Assembly: GCF_900112815.1 (NCBI RefSeq)
Contig: NZ_FOND01000013.1
Coordinates: forward strand, 62,001 to 126,000
From: Blastococcus tunisiensis
GTDB taxonomy: Bacteria > Actinomycetota > Actinomycetes > Mycobacteriales > Geodermatophilaceae
Direction of reading: 5' to 3'
DNA: 64,000 bases
Shown piece by piece: positions 1 to 9,001 of this stretch (positions within the stretch are counted from its first letter, which is position 1; the number at the start of each line of letters is the position of its first letter). A model generated the notes under the pieces. That model was not told the origin of the DNA. It ran no database searches and saw nothing but the letters and a program-made list of their open reading frames with translations. A program made the translations under genes and the position numbers.

Positions 1-958
1 CGGCGACGCCCTGGGCACCTTCAACACGGTGGACACCGCCCGGGACCTGGACCGCCTGCGCGAGGCCCTGGACGAGGAGCAGCTGAACTACCTCGGCTAC
101 TCCTACGGGACCACGCTGGGCTCGACCTACGCAGAGCTGTTCCCCGACCGGGTCCGCGCCATGGTGCTGGACGCGGCCGTCGACCCCGACACCGACCTGC
201 AGGCCAACGCCGAGGAACGGGCGGCCGGGCTCGAGGCCGGCTTCGACGCCTTCGCGGCCAACTGCGTCGGGCTGCTGGCCGGCTGCCCGCTGGGCGCGGA
301 CCCGCGGCAGTTCGTGGAGCAGCTGCTCGCCCAGGCGGAGGCGACCCCCATCCCCAGCAGCGAGCCGGGCGAGACCCGGCAGGCGACACCCGGCGTGATC
401 ATGACCGCCATCCGGGCCGGCCTCAGCGGTACCGAGTCCTGGCCGCAGCTCGCCCAGGCCCTCGCCGCCGCGCAGGCCGGCGACGCCCGCGGGGTGTTCT
501 CCCTCGCCGACAGCTACTCGGGACGGCTCGAGGACGGCACCTACTCCAACCTCTTCGACGCCAACATCGCGATCAACTGCGCCGACCACGACGCGCGGTT
601 CGAGCCGGAGGAGGTCCGCACCCTCGTCGCGGAGTGGAGCGAGCAGTACCCGCTGTTCGGCGCCGGATCCGCGATCGGCCTGTACACCTGCTCGGTCTGG
701 GACGCCGAGCGCACCCCGCTGCCGGAACGCGACGCGGAGGGCAGTGCGCCGATCCTCGTCATCGGCACCTCGGGCGACCCGGTGACGCCGCTGGCCGGTG
801 CCGTCGACCTGGCCGAGGACCTGGAGGCCGGCGTCCTGCTCACCTGGCAGGGGCAGGGCCACACCGCCTATCCCAAGAGCGACTGCGTGAACGCGGCGGT
901 CAACGCCTACCTGATCGACCTGACCGTGCCCATGGACGGCCTCACCTGCCCTGCGTGA
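1..958 (+). CDS. Alpha/beta hydrolase, tripeptidyl aminopeptidase-like (5' end missing)
   Basis: C-terminal 318 residues of a serine hydrolase; the frame is open from base 2, so the gene begins before the window. The nucleophile elbow GYSYGTT is near the start. The C-terminal part matches the TAP-like domain: LVIGTSGDPVTP carries the likely acid residue and GQGHTAYPKSDCV the likely catalytic His. Members of the Streptomyces SlpD/SlpE and tripeptidyl aminopeptidase family are usually exported and remove tripeptides from protein N-termini. The signal peptide, if any, lies outside the window. It ends 36 bases before the next gene on the same strand, which has its own ribosome site. Substrate is not predictable. 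Confidence 0.85.
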   Translation, partial: GDALGTFNTVDTARDLDRLREALDEEQLNYLGYSYGTTLGSTYAELFPDRVRAMVLDAAVDPDTDLQANAEERAAGLEAGFDAFAANCVGLLAGCPLGADPRQFVEQLLAQAEATPIPSSEPGETRQATPGVIMTAIRAGLSGTESWPQLAQALAAAQAGDARGVFSLADSYSGRLEDGTYSNLFDANIAINCADHDARFEPEEVRTLVAEWSEQYPLFGAGSAIGLYTCSVWDAERTPLPERDAEGSAPILVIGTSGDPVTPLAGAVDLAEDLEAGVLLTWQGQGHTAYPKSDCVNAAVNAYLIDLTVPMDGLTCPA

Positions 959-994
959 CACTCTGCGCTGGTCCACGGTGAGGGAGAACGGTTG

Positions 995-2056
995 ATGGCC
1001 AGCAGCAAGGACGCCGTCGTCCTGGACGTCGGGGGCCTCGAGGTGCGCGTCTCCAACCCGGAGAAGCCCTACTTCGCCGACAAGGGCATCCGGAAGATCG
1101 ACGTCGTCGAGTACTTCGTCGCCGTCGGCGAGGGCATCCTGTTCGCCCTGCGGGACCGGCCGACGACGCTCGAGCGCTGGCCCGGAGGGGTGTTCGAGGG
1201 GGCCCGCATCTCCACCCGGGCGGACAACACCGGCGACGCGTTCTACCAGAAGCGGGTGCCCAAGAACGCCCCGCCGTGGGTGCCGACGGCGCACATCACC
1301 TTCCCCAGCGGCCGGACGGCGGACGAGATCGCGCCCGACTCGGTGGCCGTCGTCGCCTGGTGCGCGAACCTCGGCACGCTGACCTTCCACCCGTGGCCGG
1401 TGGACAAGACCGACGTCGAGTCGCCGAACCAGATCCGCATCGACCTCGACCCGCAGCCGGGCACCGACTTCTCCGACGCCGTCTGGGTGGCCCCGCACGT
1501 GCGCGAGCTGCTGCACGAGTTCGGCATGGAGGGCTGGCCGAAGACCTCCGGCGGCCGCGGGGTGCACATCTACGTGCCGATCCAGCCGCGGTGGACCTTC
1601 ACCGAGGTCCGGCACGCGGTCATCGCGTTCGGCCGCGAGCTGGAACGCCGGCTCCCCGAGCGGGTGACCATGTCGTGGTGGAAGGAGGAGCGCGGCGAGA
1701 AGATCTTCATCGACTACAACCAGATGGCCCGGGACCGCACGATCGCCTCGGCGTACTCCATCCGCCCCAAGCCGCACGCCCCGGTCTCGGCGCCGGTCGA
1801 CTGGGACGAGCTGCCCGACGTCTCGCCGCTGGACTTCGACGTCCTCACCATGCCCGACCGCTTCCGGACGGTCGGCGACCGGCACGCCGGCCTGGCCGAC
1901 CACTCGTTCGGCATCGAGCCGCTGCTGGAGCTCTTCGAGAAGCAGACCCAGGACGCCGGCATCGGCGACCTGCCCTATCCCCCCGACTACCCGAAGATGC
2001 CGGGCGAGCCGATGCGGGTGCAGCCCAGCCGGGCGAAGAAGCCGGCCGAGGGGTGA
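995..2056 (+). CDS. Stand-alone LigD-type polymerase (primase) domain protein
   Basis: 353 residues matching the polymerase domain of bacterial LigD, an archaeo-eukaryotic primase-like enzyme that fills gaps with ribo- or deoxynucleotides during Ku-dependent end joining. Visible motifs: N-terminal VSNPEKPYF, catalytic IRIDLDPQPG near residues 147-156, SGGRGVHIYVP near 185 and FIDYNQMARDRTIASAYS near 237. There is no ligase or phosphoesterase domain, so this is a free PolDom, as in several actinobacteria that also carry LigD or LigC elsewhere. ATG at 995 is preferred over TTG at 992 because GAGGGAGA stands about 8 bases upstream. No Ku or ligase gene is in the window. Confidence 0.88.
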   Translation: MASSKDAVVLDVGGLEVRVSNPEKPYFADKGIRKIDVVEYFVAVGEGILFALRDRPTTLERWPGGVFEGARISTRADNTGDAFYQKRVPKNAPPWVPTAHITFPSGRTADEIAPDSVAVVAWCANLGTLTFHPWPVDKTDVESPNQIRIDLDPQPGTDFSDAVWVAPHVRELLHEFGMEGWPKTSGGRGVHIYVPIQPRWTFTEVRHAVIAFGRELERRLPERVTMSWWKEERGEKIFIDYNQMARDRTIASAYSIRPKPHAPVSAPVDWDELPDVSPLDFDVLTMPDRFRTVGDRHAGLADHSFGIEPLLELFEKQTQDAGIGDLPYPPDYPKMPGEPMRVQPSRAKKPAEG

Positions 2057-2110
2057 TCGCCCACTGAGAACGACGGTCAGCAGCCATATCGGCCGCCGCG
2101 ACCAGAAGAC

Positions 2111-3007
2111 TCAGACGGCACAGAGCCCAGGCGCCGCCCCGCTGGAGCGCGAGCGACCGCGCCACCAGGTGGGTACGGCGACCACGGAGATCGACAGCAG
2201 CAGGATTGACAGCCTCACGGGGCCTTCCCAGATGTGGAGGTCAGGCAGGATTCCGATCAAGGCGTCCTGCGCCACGAACACCGCCAGCAGGGCCGTGGGA
2301 CGGGTCACTTCGCCGAAGACCCTGATCCGCCAGTCGGGCTCGGGACCGGCATGGGCTAGCACCTCGTTCATCTGCAGAGTGGCATAGCCATGGAGGGCGC
2401 CCAGAACCCACCGGGCGAAGAGGAACAAGGGCACGAGCATGAGCGCGCCGACCACCGTCAGCCAGACAGGGCGCACATCATGCAGGAGAGGAACCAGCGT
2501 CACGAGCACGAAGACGAGCAGCGTGAACAAGTCCGGGGGCGAGAGCTTCCGCTCCTCCTCGTAGGACGGGCGCCCCCTAAGTGCCGCGTGCACCAGCCGG
2601 AAGACGGCAATGAGCCCGACCGACAGGGTCACGAGCAAGAGGAGCACACCGGCGATGAAGACCGTCTGCCCGATCTGGTCCAGCCGGTCCCCAGTCCCGG
2701 GCCAAAGCTGCGCCGCGATCCCGAACGCCACTCCCGCGCAGATGACGAGGACGATGAGCGAGAGGCCGAGGTACACGGTCCCAGTCACCCATCGCCCGAC
2801 TGGGACGGAGACAGCAATGGCTCCGGACCTGTCTGACAAACCGATCGGCGGTGGGGCTTCCTGGGCCGCGAGCCGTCCAGGCGTCGTCGCCGTCGCCGTG
2901 ATCGGCGACTCAGCCCGATCACACGAACGGCCAGTCCCCTGACCGAAGATCCACCACCCCACGACGACCGCCGCGGTGGCCGCCAGGCCGCCCACTATGC
3001 ACCGCAC
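2111..3007 (-). CDS. Multi-pass membrane protein, function unknown
   Basis: 298 residues with about six hydrophobic segments, e.g. residues 5-20, 65-95, 105-130, 155-185 and 190-210, and a final pair near the C-terminus. The linker between segments is charged (GRPSYEEERKLSPPD). GTG at 3007 is chosen because AGGAGA lies 7 bases upstream; the frame stays open further but without hydrophobic or conserved content. Base composition looks less GC-rich than in the neighbours and codon choice is less biased, so it may be a transferred or lineage-specific gene. No family was recognised. Confidence 0.6.
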   Translation of the reverse strand: MRCIVGGLAATAAVVVGWWIFGQGTGRSCDRAESPITATATTPGRLAAQEAPPPIGLSDRSGAIAVSVPVGRWVTGTVYLGLSLIVLVICAGVAFGIAAQLWPGTGDRLDQIGQTVFIAGVLLLLVTLSVGLIAVFRLVHAALRGRPSYEEERKLSPPDLFTLLVFVLVTLVPLLHDVRPVWLTVVGALMLVPLFLFARWVLGALHGYATLQMNEVLAHAGPEPDWRIRVFGEVTRPTALLAVFVAQDALIGILPDLHIWEGPVRLSILLLSISVVAVPTWWRGRSRSSGAAPGLCAV

Positions 3008-3171
3008 TCCGCGTTCTCCTGTCCTACCGTCCGCCTGTCTCGCTGGTCTCCACGGCCGGTTGACGAGCTCCCTGGAGGGCGCCTGCGTGGCCACCCATCC
3101 CTGATCATCCGGACGGGTGAGGCCGGACCACGAGGCTCCAGGGCCGGACGGAACCGGTCGATCCGATCCGG

Positions 3172-3570
3172 GTGAGGGTCTCGTTCCTGGTCTACGGCGT
3201 GCTGTACGTCGTCCTCGAAGTGGTCGGGTACCAGCTCGACCAGGTCGGGTGGACCGAGATCTCCGCTCTGGACGTGGCGACGGCGCTGACCGATGCCTTC
3301 CTGGTCCTCGCGGTGTGCGCCGCGACGGTCGTGGCCGGGGACCTGGGGCTCCGGCGCTGGGGGCGGTCGATGGCCGCCTGGCGCCTCCGCGGCCCCGTCC
3401 TGCACGGGGAGATCTGGGACGAGCCGAGCGCGTCCCGCTCGCGGCGGCCGGCACCGCTGGCCGTCACCGCCGAGCGGGTGGAACAACCCCCGGAGCGCCG
3501 GCCCTGGACCGGCAACCCGTACTCGTTCGCCGGGCACCGCTTTCCGAAGGACCCGGGCGCACTGCTCTAG
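3172..3570 (+). CDS. Small membrane protein, hypothetical
   Basis: 132 residues. Two hydrophobic segments (residues 2-18 and 38-62) are followed by a basic cytoplasmic-looking tail rich in Pro and Arg. It is divergent from the membrane gene at 2111-3007, with about 160 bases between. GTG at 3172 is the first start in the frame and no good ribosome site is visible, so the start is uncertain. Codon third positions are strongly GC, as expected of a real gene here. No family was recognised. Confidence 0.5.
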   Translation: MRVSFLVYGVLYVVLEVVGYQLDQVGWTEISALDVATALTDAFLVLAVCAATVVAGDLGLRRWGRSMAAWRLRGPVLHGEIWDEPSASRSRRPAPLAVTAERVEQPPERRPWTGNPYSFAGHRFPKDPGALL

Positions 3571-3574
3571 CCGG

Positions 3575-3793
3575 TCAGAAGACGGCGAGCAGCAGGAGGT
3601 GGGCGGGCAGCGCGTGCGCGGTGAGCGCCGCCCGTGCCGACCGGCCGGTGAGCGCGGCCAGGTCCTCCGCGGAGGTGACCGCCCCGGTCAGCTGCTCGGC
3701 CAGGACGCGGTCGAGGTCGGCCTCGTGCAGGTCGTCCAGGTCCACCAGCGGGTAGGGGGTGGTCGCGGACGGGCGGGCTGCGGCGGTCTCCAT
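3575..3793 (-). CDS. Small hypothetical protein (72 aa)
   Basis: A short acidic-then-hydrophobic protein with an AGGAGAAG ribosome site 8 bases before ATG 3793, which supports real translation. The N-terminal third contains LVDLDDLHEADLDRVLAEQL, a leader-like amphipathic acidic stretch. The last 20 residues are hydrophobic and end in LLLLAVF. It converges with the gene ending at 3570. Whether it is a peptide precursor, a small membrane-binding protein or something else cannot be settled; no modifying enzymes lie nearby. Confidence 0.5.
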   Translation of the reverse strand: METAAARPSATTPYPLVDLDDLHEADLDRVLAEQLTGAVTSAEDLAALTGRSARAALTAHALPAHLLLLAVF

Positions 3794-4059
3794 GACGGCT
3801 TCTCCTGGCTCGGTCGGTCGGCGGGGTCCTTCCCGCCACGGACCACCCTCCGGGCCGGACCGCACGCCCGTGTCGAGGAACCCGCAGGAATCCCGCAAGA
3901 CCGCCGCCGGCGACGGCGCCCGCGCGGCCGCCCGGAACCGCAGGTCACGAAGCGGCCTCCACCTGGTCCGATGCCGCGCTCTCCCGCTAGGGTTGTCGCA
4001 TCGGGAAGGCCCTGCGCTATGGCAGGACCCCGATGCACCACCACAGCTAGGAGCGAGCA
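3794..4059. promoter_or_regulatory. Promoter and leader region of the cold shock gene
   Basis: 266 bases without a gene between the small protein at 3575-3793 and the cold shock gene. A TAGGGT -10-like hexamer at 3988-3993 would give a leader of roughly 60 bases, a usual arrangement for cspA-type genes. AGGAGCGA sits just before the ATG. No convincing -35 element was seen. Confidence 0.4.
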
Positions 4060-4263
4060 ATGCCCGAAGGAACAGTGAAGTGGTTCAACGCTGAGAAGGG
4101 GTTCGGCTTCGCCACCCCCGACGGTGGCGGACCGGACGTCTTCGTCCACTACTCGGCCATCCAGACCAGCGGGTACCGCTCGCTCGATGAGGGCCAGCGG
4201 ATCGCGTTCGACATCGAGCAGGGCCAGAAGGGCCCGCAGGCTGCGAACGTCACGCCGCTCTGA
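4060..4263 (+). CDS. cspA: Cold shock protein, CspA family
   Basis: 67 residues forming a single cold shock domain. RNP1 is KGFGFATP and RNP2 is VFVHYSAI, the nucleic-acid-binding surface of this five-strand beta barrel; the N-terminus [14 protein letters not shown] is nearly invariant in the family. Such proteins bind single-stranded RNA and DNA and act as RNA chaperones in the cytoplasm. AGGAGCGA precedes the ATG. A strong hairpin follows the stop. The gene is monocistronic and convergent with the next gene. Confidence 0.97.
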   Translation: MPEGTVKWFNAEKGFGFATPDGGGPDVFVHYSAIQTSGYRSLDEGQRIAFDIEQGQKGPQAANVTPL

Positions 4264-4276
4264 TCACCTGATCAGC

Positions 4277-4314
4277 ACAGCGCCCCCGCCCGGATCTCCG
4301 GGCGGGGGCGCTGT
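4277..4314. terminator. Perfect 17-bp hairpin between convergent genes
   Basis: The left arm ACAGCGCCCCCGCCCGG and its exact reverse complement are separated by the 4-base loop ATCT. It lies 13 bases after the cspA stop and 14 bases from the end of the convergent gene, so it probably terminates both. Confidence 0.85.
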
Positions 4315-4328
4315 CGTCCTGGGGCAGG

Positions 4329-4808
4329 TCAGCGGGCCCGGGGGACGTAGCCGCCGATCAGCGCCGACATGAGCAGGGCGCCGTCGTGCTCGCCGACGGC
4401 GGCCACCGCGTCGGCCACGGCCTGCCAGCGCGCCCGCTCCACGTCGGTGGGCGCGTGCGATGCCCGGGCTGCCAGCTGCTCGGTGAGCCGCTGCCACTCG
4501 CTCTGCGGCGTCGGCCACAGGCCGGTGAGCCGCCGCGCCTCGGCCGAGACGCCGGTGATCCGCACGATGTCGCCCGCGTGGTTGGTGAGCGGCTCGATGT
4601 ACCCCGCGTCCGCCAGCGCCCTGGCCGCGGCGATCACCTCGGCCTTGGGCAGGCCGCTGGCGGGGACCACCGCACCCAGCAGGTAGGGCGAGTTGCCGTG
4701 CTCGGAGCTGTCGACGAGGCGGGCGATGGCGCGCAGCACCGGCAGGTCACGGGTGAACCAGGCGTCGGGGAGCAGGTCGCCCGGCGCGGTGGGATCAGGG
4801 GAGGTCAC
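4329..4808 (-). CDS. Conserved hypothetical, possible winged-helix protein
   Basis: 159 residues, soluble. The middle (LPKAEVIAAARALADAGYIEPL followed by a short strand-rich stretch) looks like the recognition half of a winged helix in which a short beta hairpin follows. The C-terminal half is helical (WQRLTEQLAARASHAP, RARWQAVADAVAAVGEHDG). Start GTG 4808 has GAGACT six bases upstream, fitting the leaderless pattern seen across this window. It shares the bidirectional hairpin at 4277-4314. Regulation of transcription is a guess from fold only. Confidence 0.65.
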   Translation of the reverse strand: MTSPDPTAPGDLLPDAWFTRDLPVLRAIARLVDSSEHGNSPYLLGAVVPASGLPKAEVIAAARALADAGYIEPLTNHAGDIVRITGVSAEARRLTGLWPTPQSEWQRLTEQLAARASHAPTDVERARWQAVADAVAAVGEHDGALLMSALIGGYVPRAR

Positions 4809-4885
4809 TCCCCCAGTCTCCCCTCCCGGCCGCGGGCACGACCGGGCCCCGCCCCGGGATCACGGGGACGGGGCCGCGGCGTCCC

Positions 4886-5533
4886 TCACCCGTGGGCGAG
4901 GGTCAGCTCCGGCCGGACCGCGAGGATGATCCCCAGCGCGGTGTACCCGACCAGCAGGTGCCCGGCGCTGACGAAGGCCGACGCCTCCTCGCTGACCAGC
5001 GCCATCGCCGGGAACATGACCAGCGCCCACGTCTCGGCGATCGCGGGCCAGATCCGCGCTGCTCCCCGCCAGCGTCCGGCGATCGCGATCCGGATGCCGA
5101 TGGCCGCCATTCCCAGCATGGACAACGGCCAGAACAGGTCCAGCGCCACGAAGAACGCGTTCTCGGACAGGCCCGGCGCGAGGATCCACTGCAACGACGC
5201 GGCGATCGCCAGGCCGAGCAGTGCGTGCTCGACGTGCAGGAACCCGCGCGCCAGCCGCCCGGTCCCGGTGGCCGCGGTGCGCAGCTGCACGGAGACCAGG
5301 GCGACCAGGCCCAGCTGGAACAGCAGCGAGCTCACCTTGTACGCGACGGGATACGCCTCGCCCGCCGGGTCGACGTCGTAGGTCAGCACGGTGCCGACCG
5401 CCCACGCGAGCGCCCCGGCCGCCATGGCGAGACCGCCGAGCCGGACCAACCGGGCGGGGTCCGGCGTCGGCCGCTCGAGAGCGGCCGGCGGCAGGCCGGT
5501 GCGGGTGGACGGGGGGCTGGCGTTCGTGGACAT
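4886..5533 (-). CDS. Multi-pass membrane protein, hypothetical
   Basis: 215 residues with about six transmembrane segments: 32-52, 65-85, 98-118, 130-148, 165-182 and 190-208. The N-terminal 30 residues are Pro/Thr-rich and polar. ATG 5533 has GGAGG 5 bases upstream. It is divergent from the histidine kinase at 5711. The layout resembles DUF998-like or DoxX-like small integral membrane proteins, but no signature motif was found, so no function is assigned. Confidence 0.6.
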   Translation of the reverse strand: MSTNASPPSTRTGLPPAALERPTPDPARLVRLGGLAMAAGALAWAVGTVLTYDVDPAGEAYPVAYKVSSLLFQLGLVALVSVQLRTAATGTGRLARGFLHVEHALLGLAIAASLQWILAPGLSENAFFVALDLFWPLSMLGMAAIGIRIAIAGRWRGAARIWPAIAETWALVMFPAMALVSEEASAFVSAGHLLVGYTALGIILAVRPELTLAHG

Positions 5534-5710
5534 CGATCCTCCGGTGGCTGCGCGCTGCGGCGCCCGGTGGCACCGCCGGTCGTCACCGTCGCGGCCGTCC
5601 GTCCCGGGCGGCCAGGGCCGTCGGGGACGACCTCGCCCGGGAGGTGTCCCGGGTCCGACGGGACGCCGTGCCCCTGTCCTCCGGGACGCCGCGCCCGGCA
5701 TGATCCGCGC

Positions 5711-7861
5711 GTGGAGGTGCGGGAGCAGGCCGTGGCGGCCCAGCCGGCCGGGATGCCGCCGGTGGTCCCGGCGCTCCCGCCGCCGCGCCGTTCCCTGCTC
5801 GTGCCGGCGCTCGGCTGGGCATCGATGGTGCTCACGCTGGCCGCCGTGGCCGGCACCCTCGCGCTCGACCTGGCCACGCCCGAGGCCGCGCGCCGGGCCG
5901 CCGACTCCGGCCCCGGCTGGGAGATCGGGCTGTCCGGGGCGCTGCTGGCACTGCCCGGGGCGCTGCTGCTGCGCCGTGCGCCGCGCAACGCCGTCTCCTG
6001 GGTGGTGGCGGGGAGCGGTCTCTTCTGGGCGCTGGACGGCCTCGCGTCGGCGTACCTCACCTACGCGGTGCAGAGCGACCCGCCGCTGGTGGGTGCGTCG
6101 GCCGCGTTCTGGTTCGTGTCGCGGTTCGGGGCGTGGCTGCTCCTGGGTCTGCCGCTCCTGCTGCTGCTCTACCCCGACGGCCGGCTGCCGACCGGCCGCT
6201 GGCGCACCGTGTCGATCACGAGCCTCGCGTGCACCGCGGCGCTGCCCGTCCTGCTCCTGGTGGCCCCGTCGGCCATCGCCGAGCGGCGGTCGCAGAACCC
6301 GGTCCCGGACGTCTACCGCTCGCTCGACCTCGACCCGACCAGCCTGCCGCTGCCCGAGGGCCTCCTCCTCCCCCTCCTGCAGCTCGCCTTCCCCCTGGGC
6401 GCGCTCGGCATCCTCGGGCCGCTGGCCGTCGTCGTCCACCGGCTCCGCGCATCGACCGGTGACGACCGCCGCCGGATGCGCTGGCTGCTCTGGGCCGGCG
6501 TGGTCGACGCCCTCGTGATGCTCCCCGCGCTGCTGTTCCCCAGCACCACCGTGAGCATCGACCTGGCGGTCGCGGTGGGCCTCACCGGCCTGGCCGTCAC
6601 CGTCGGCATCCTGCGGCCGCGGGCGGTCGACATCGACCGGCTGCTGGGCGGCACCCTGGTCTACGGCGCCCTGGCGGTCGGGGTCGTCGTCCTCGACCTG
6701 GCCGTGCTGGCCGTGGCCGGTGCGGTGCTCGGCGAAGGCTTCGGCCAGGAGAACGCGGTCCCGCTGGCGCTGCTCCTCGTCGCCGGGGTGTACGGACCGC
6801 TGCGCGCCCCGCTGTGGCGCTTCGTGCGGCGCTGGGTGCTGGGTGAGCGCGAGGACCCCTACCGCGTCGTGTCCGGCCTGGCCGAGCGGCTGGAGCGCTC
6901 CGACGGCGCCGACGAGCAGCTGCGGGCGGTGGCCGCGGCCGTCGCCGAGGCGTTCCGCTCCCCCTACGTGGGCGTCGAGGTCGACTCGGTGGACGGCCGG
7001 CAGCTGGTCGTCGAGCACGGCCGGCGGCCGACCGCCGTCCAGCCGCTGTCCATCGCCTACCGCGGCACGGAGGTCGGCCGGCTGCTGCTCCCGCGCGACG
7101 GCGTCCGCGCGCAGCTGGTCAGCCGGGACGAGCGTCTCCTGGCCGACGTGGTCCGCCAGGCCGCGGCCGCGGCGCACGCCAGCTCGCTCGCCGCGCAGCT
7201 GCAGCACAGCCGGGGGCAGCTGGTCACCGCCCGCGAGGAGGAGCGCCGCCGGCTGCGCCGCGACCTGCACGACGGGCTCGGCCCCAGCCTCGGTGCGGTC
7301 GTGCTGCGGATCGACACGGCGCGCAACCTCACCGTCGCCGGTCGGGCGGAGGACGCCGACCGGGTGCTGCGGCAGGCCCGGGACGACGTGGCCGCGGCGC
7401 TGGCCGACGTCCGGCGGCTGGTGCACGACCTGCGTCCCCCCGCCCTCGACGACCTCGGCCTGGCCGCCGCGGTCCGCCAGCAGGCCGAGCGGCTGCTCGG
7501 TCCCGGGACGGTCGGCGCGGTGGAGGCCGGACCGGGCGCCGACGACCTCCCGGCCGCGGTGGAGGTGGCCAGGTACCGGATCGCGTCGGAGGCGCTGACC
7601 AACGTCGCCCGGCACGCCCGCGCGACCACCTGCCGGGTGGAGCTGGTCCGCGACGCGGACCGGTCGCTCGTGGTCACGGTGAGCGACGACGGCGTCGGCC
7701 TCGCCCCCGACGCGGTCGCCGGGGTCGGCCTGGTGTCGCTGCGCGAGCGCGCCGCGGAGCTCGGCGGGCGGTGCTCCGTGGTCTGCCCGCCCGACGGCGG
7801 GACGGTGGTGCGGGCGGTGCTGCCGGTCGGCGGGACCGGGAGGGGACGCGGTCATGGCTGA
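5711..7861 (+). CDS. Membrane sensor histidine kinase, HisKA_3 (NarL-type) family
   Basis: 716 residues. The first ~330 hold around ten hydrophobic segments (integral membrane sensor), followed by a GAF-like stretch (residues ~385-480). The dimerisation/phosphotransfer helix is [20 protein letters not shown], with the phosphorylated His near residue 520. The HATPase domain has the N-box [11 protein letters not shown] near 625, DDGVGL near 659 and [18 protein letters not shown] 5711 is chosen because CATGAT stands six bases before it, as at other leaderless starts here; GTG 5732 and ATG 5753 are alternatives. It overlaps the response regulator by 8 bases, so the two are coupled partners. The signal is unknown. 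Confidence 0.9.
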   Translation: MEVREQAVAAQPAGMPPVVPALPPPRRSLLVPALGWASMVLTLAAVAGTLALDLATPEAARRAADSGPGWEIGLSGALLALPGALLLRRAPRNAVSWVVAGSGLFWALDGLASAYLTYAVQSDPPLVGASAAFWFVSRFGAWLLLGLPLLLLLYPDGRLPTGRWRTVSITSLACTAALPVLLLVAPSAIAERRSQNPVPDVYRSLDLDPTSLPLPEGLLLPLLQLAFPLGALGILGPLAVVVHRLRASTGDDRRRMRWLLWAGVVDALVMLPALLFPSTTVSIDLAVAVGLTGLAVTVGILRPRAVDIDRLLGGTLVYGALAVGVVVLDLAVLAVAGAVLGEGFGQENAVPLALLLVAGVYGPLRAPLWRFVRRWVLGEREDPYRVVSGLAERLERSDGADEQLRAVAAAVAEAFRSPYVGVEVDSVDGRQLVVEHGRRPTAVQPLSIAYRGTEVGRLLLPRDGVRAQLVSRDERLLADVVRQAAAAAHASSLAAQLQHSRGQLVTAREEERRRLRRDLHDGLGPSLGAVVLRIDTARNLTVAGRAEDADRVLRQARDDVAAALADVRRLVHDLRPPALDDLGLAAAVRQQAERLLGPGTVGAVEAGPGADDLPAAVEVARYRIASEALTNVARHARATTCRVELVRDADRSLVVTVSDDGVGLAPDAVAGVGLVSLRERAAELGGRCSVVCPPDGGTVVRAVLPVGGTGRGRGHG

Positions 7862-8519
7862 GCCCGAGCACGGGGAGGAACCACTGCGCATCGTGGTCGT
7901 CGACGACCACCCGGTGTACCGCGACGGCCTGGCGGTGCTGCTGGGCTCGGTACCCGGCCTGAGCGTCGCCGGCACCGCGGCCGACGGGGAGGCCGCGGTG
8001 GCGCTCGCGCTCGAGGAGCAGCCCGACGTCGTCGTCATGGACGTGCAGATGCCCGGCATCGACGGCATCGAGGCCACCCGCCGGATCACCTCGACGTCCC
8101 CGTCGATCGGCGTCGTCGTCCTCACCATGAGCGAGGACGACGGGACCGTCTTCGCCGCCGTCCGTGCCGGCGCCCGCGGCTACCTGCTGAAGGGCGCCGA
8201 CCAGGAGGAGGTGGTCCGCGCCATCACCACCGTCGCCTCCGGCGGCGCCGTGTTCGGCGCCGCGCTCGCCCGCCGCATCGCCCAGTTCTTCGCCGCCGGG
8301 CCCCCGGGGCCGGAGGCGGCCTTCCCCCAGCTCACCGCCCGCGAGCGCGAGGTGCTCGGCCTGGTGGCCGCCGGCCGCTCCAACGGTCAGATCGCGGCGG
8401 CCCTGTACCTGTCCCCGAAGACGGTGCGCAACAACGTCTCCAACGTGCTCGCCAAGCTGCAGGTCACCGACCGTGCGCAGGCGATCGTCCGGGCGCGGGA
8501 AGCGGGCCTGGGCCGCTGA
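7854..8519 (+). CDS. Response regulator, NarL/LuxR family
   Basis: 221 residues. The receiver domain has the acidic pair DD near 17-18, phospho-acceptor Asp63 in VVMDVQMPG, Thr91 after VVVL, and Lys113 in GYLLKGA. The C-terminal LuxR-type helix-turn-helix spans about 157-215 ([15 protein letters not shown], then [20 protein letters not shown]). It is the DNA-binding output partner of the kinase whose 3' end it overlaps. No binding site could be derived from the sequence. Confidence 0.95.
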   Translation: MAEPEHGEEPLRIVVVDDHPVYRDGLAVLLGSVPGLSVAGTAADGEAAVALALEEQPDVVVMDVQMPGIDGIEATRRITSTSPSIGVVVLTMSEDDGTVFAAVRAGARGYLLKGADQEEVVRAITTVASGGAVFGAALARRIAQFFAAGPPGPEAAFPQLTAREREVLGLVAAGRSNGQIAAALYLSPKTVRNNVSNVLAKLQVTDRAQAIVRAREAGLGR

Positions 8520-8560
8520 GCGGCGGGAATGGCGGTCCGGCCGGAGCCGTTCCTCCGAGC

Positions 8561-8980
8561 ATGACGACCTCCTCCCCGACCCCCAAGGTGCAGAAGACCG
8601 ACGAGGAGTGGCGGGCGCAGCTGTCGCCGGAGGAGTACGCGGTGCTCCGCCAGGCCGGCACCGAGCGCCCCTGGAGCGGCGAGTACGTCGACACGAAGGC
8701 CGTCGGCGTCTACGAGTGCCGCGCCTGCGGCGCCGAGCTGTTCCGCTCGGAGACCAAGTTCGACTCGCACTGCGGCTGGCCCTCTTTCTACGAGGCCTCC
8801 GCCGAGGACAACGTGGTGCTGCGCGAGGACCGCGGCTTCGGGATGGTGCGCACCGAGGTGCTGTGCGGCACCTGCCACAGCCACCTCGGCCACCTCTTCG
8901 ACGACGCCCCGCAGACCCCGACCGGCGACCGCTACTGCATCAACTCGGTGAGCATCCGGCTCGCACCGGCCGAGGGCTGA
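8561..8980 (+). CDS. msrB: Peptide-methionine (R)-S-oxide reductase
   Basis: 139 residues, complete MsrB. It reduces the R-epimer of methionine sulfoxide in oxidised proteins, using thioredoxin. Two CxxC zinc pairs are present (YECRACGAEL and LCGTCHSHLGH), as are the GWPSF substrate-pocket motif and the catalytic Cys in RYCINSVSIRL. The N-terminus EEWRAQLSPEEYAVLRQAGTE is typical of the family. It sits alone after the two-component pair and converges with the HNH gene. No strong ribosome site is visible before the ATG. Confidence 0.97.
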   Translation: MTTSSPTPKVQKTDEEWRAQLSPEEYAVLRQAGTERPWSGEYVDTKAVGVYECRACGAELFRSETKFDSHCGWPSFYEASAEDNVVLREDRGFGMVRTEVLCGTCHSHLGHLFDDAPQTPTGDRYCINSVSIRLAPAEG

Positions 8981-9001
8981 TCGAGGGCACAGGACTGAAG
9001 G

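Noticed and set aside
4886-8128. 1080-codon open frame on the minus strand
   Set aside because: Only its last 215 codons are a real gene. The rest is the antisense of the histidine kinase and regulator, with low-complexity Gly/Arg/Gln residues and no domain; long antisense frames are normal at this GC content.
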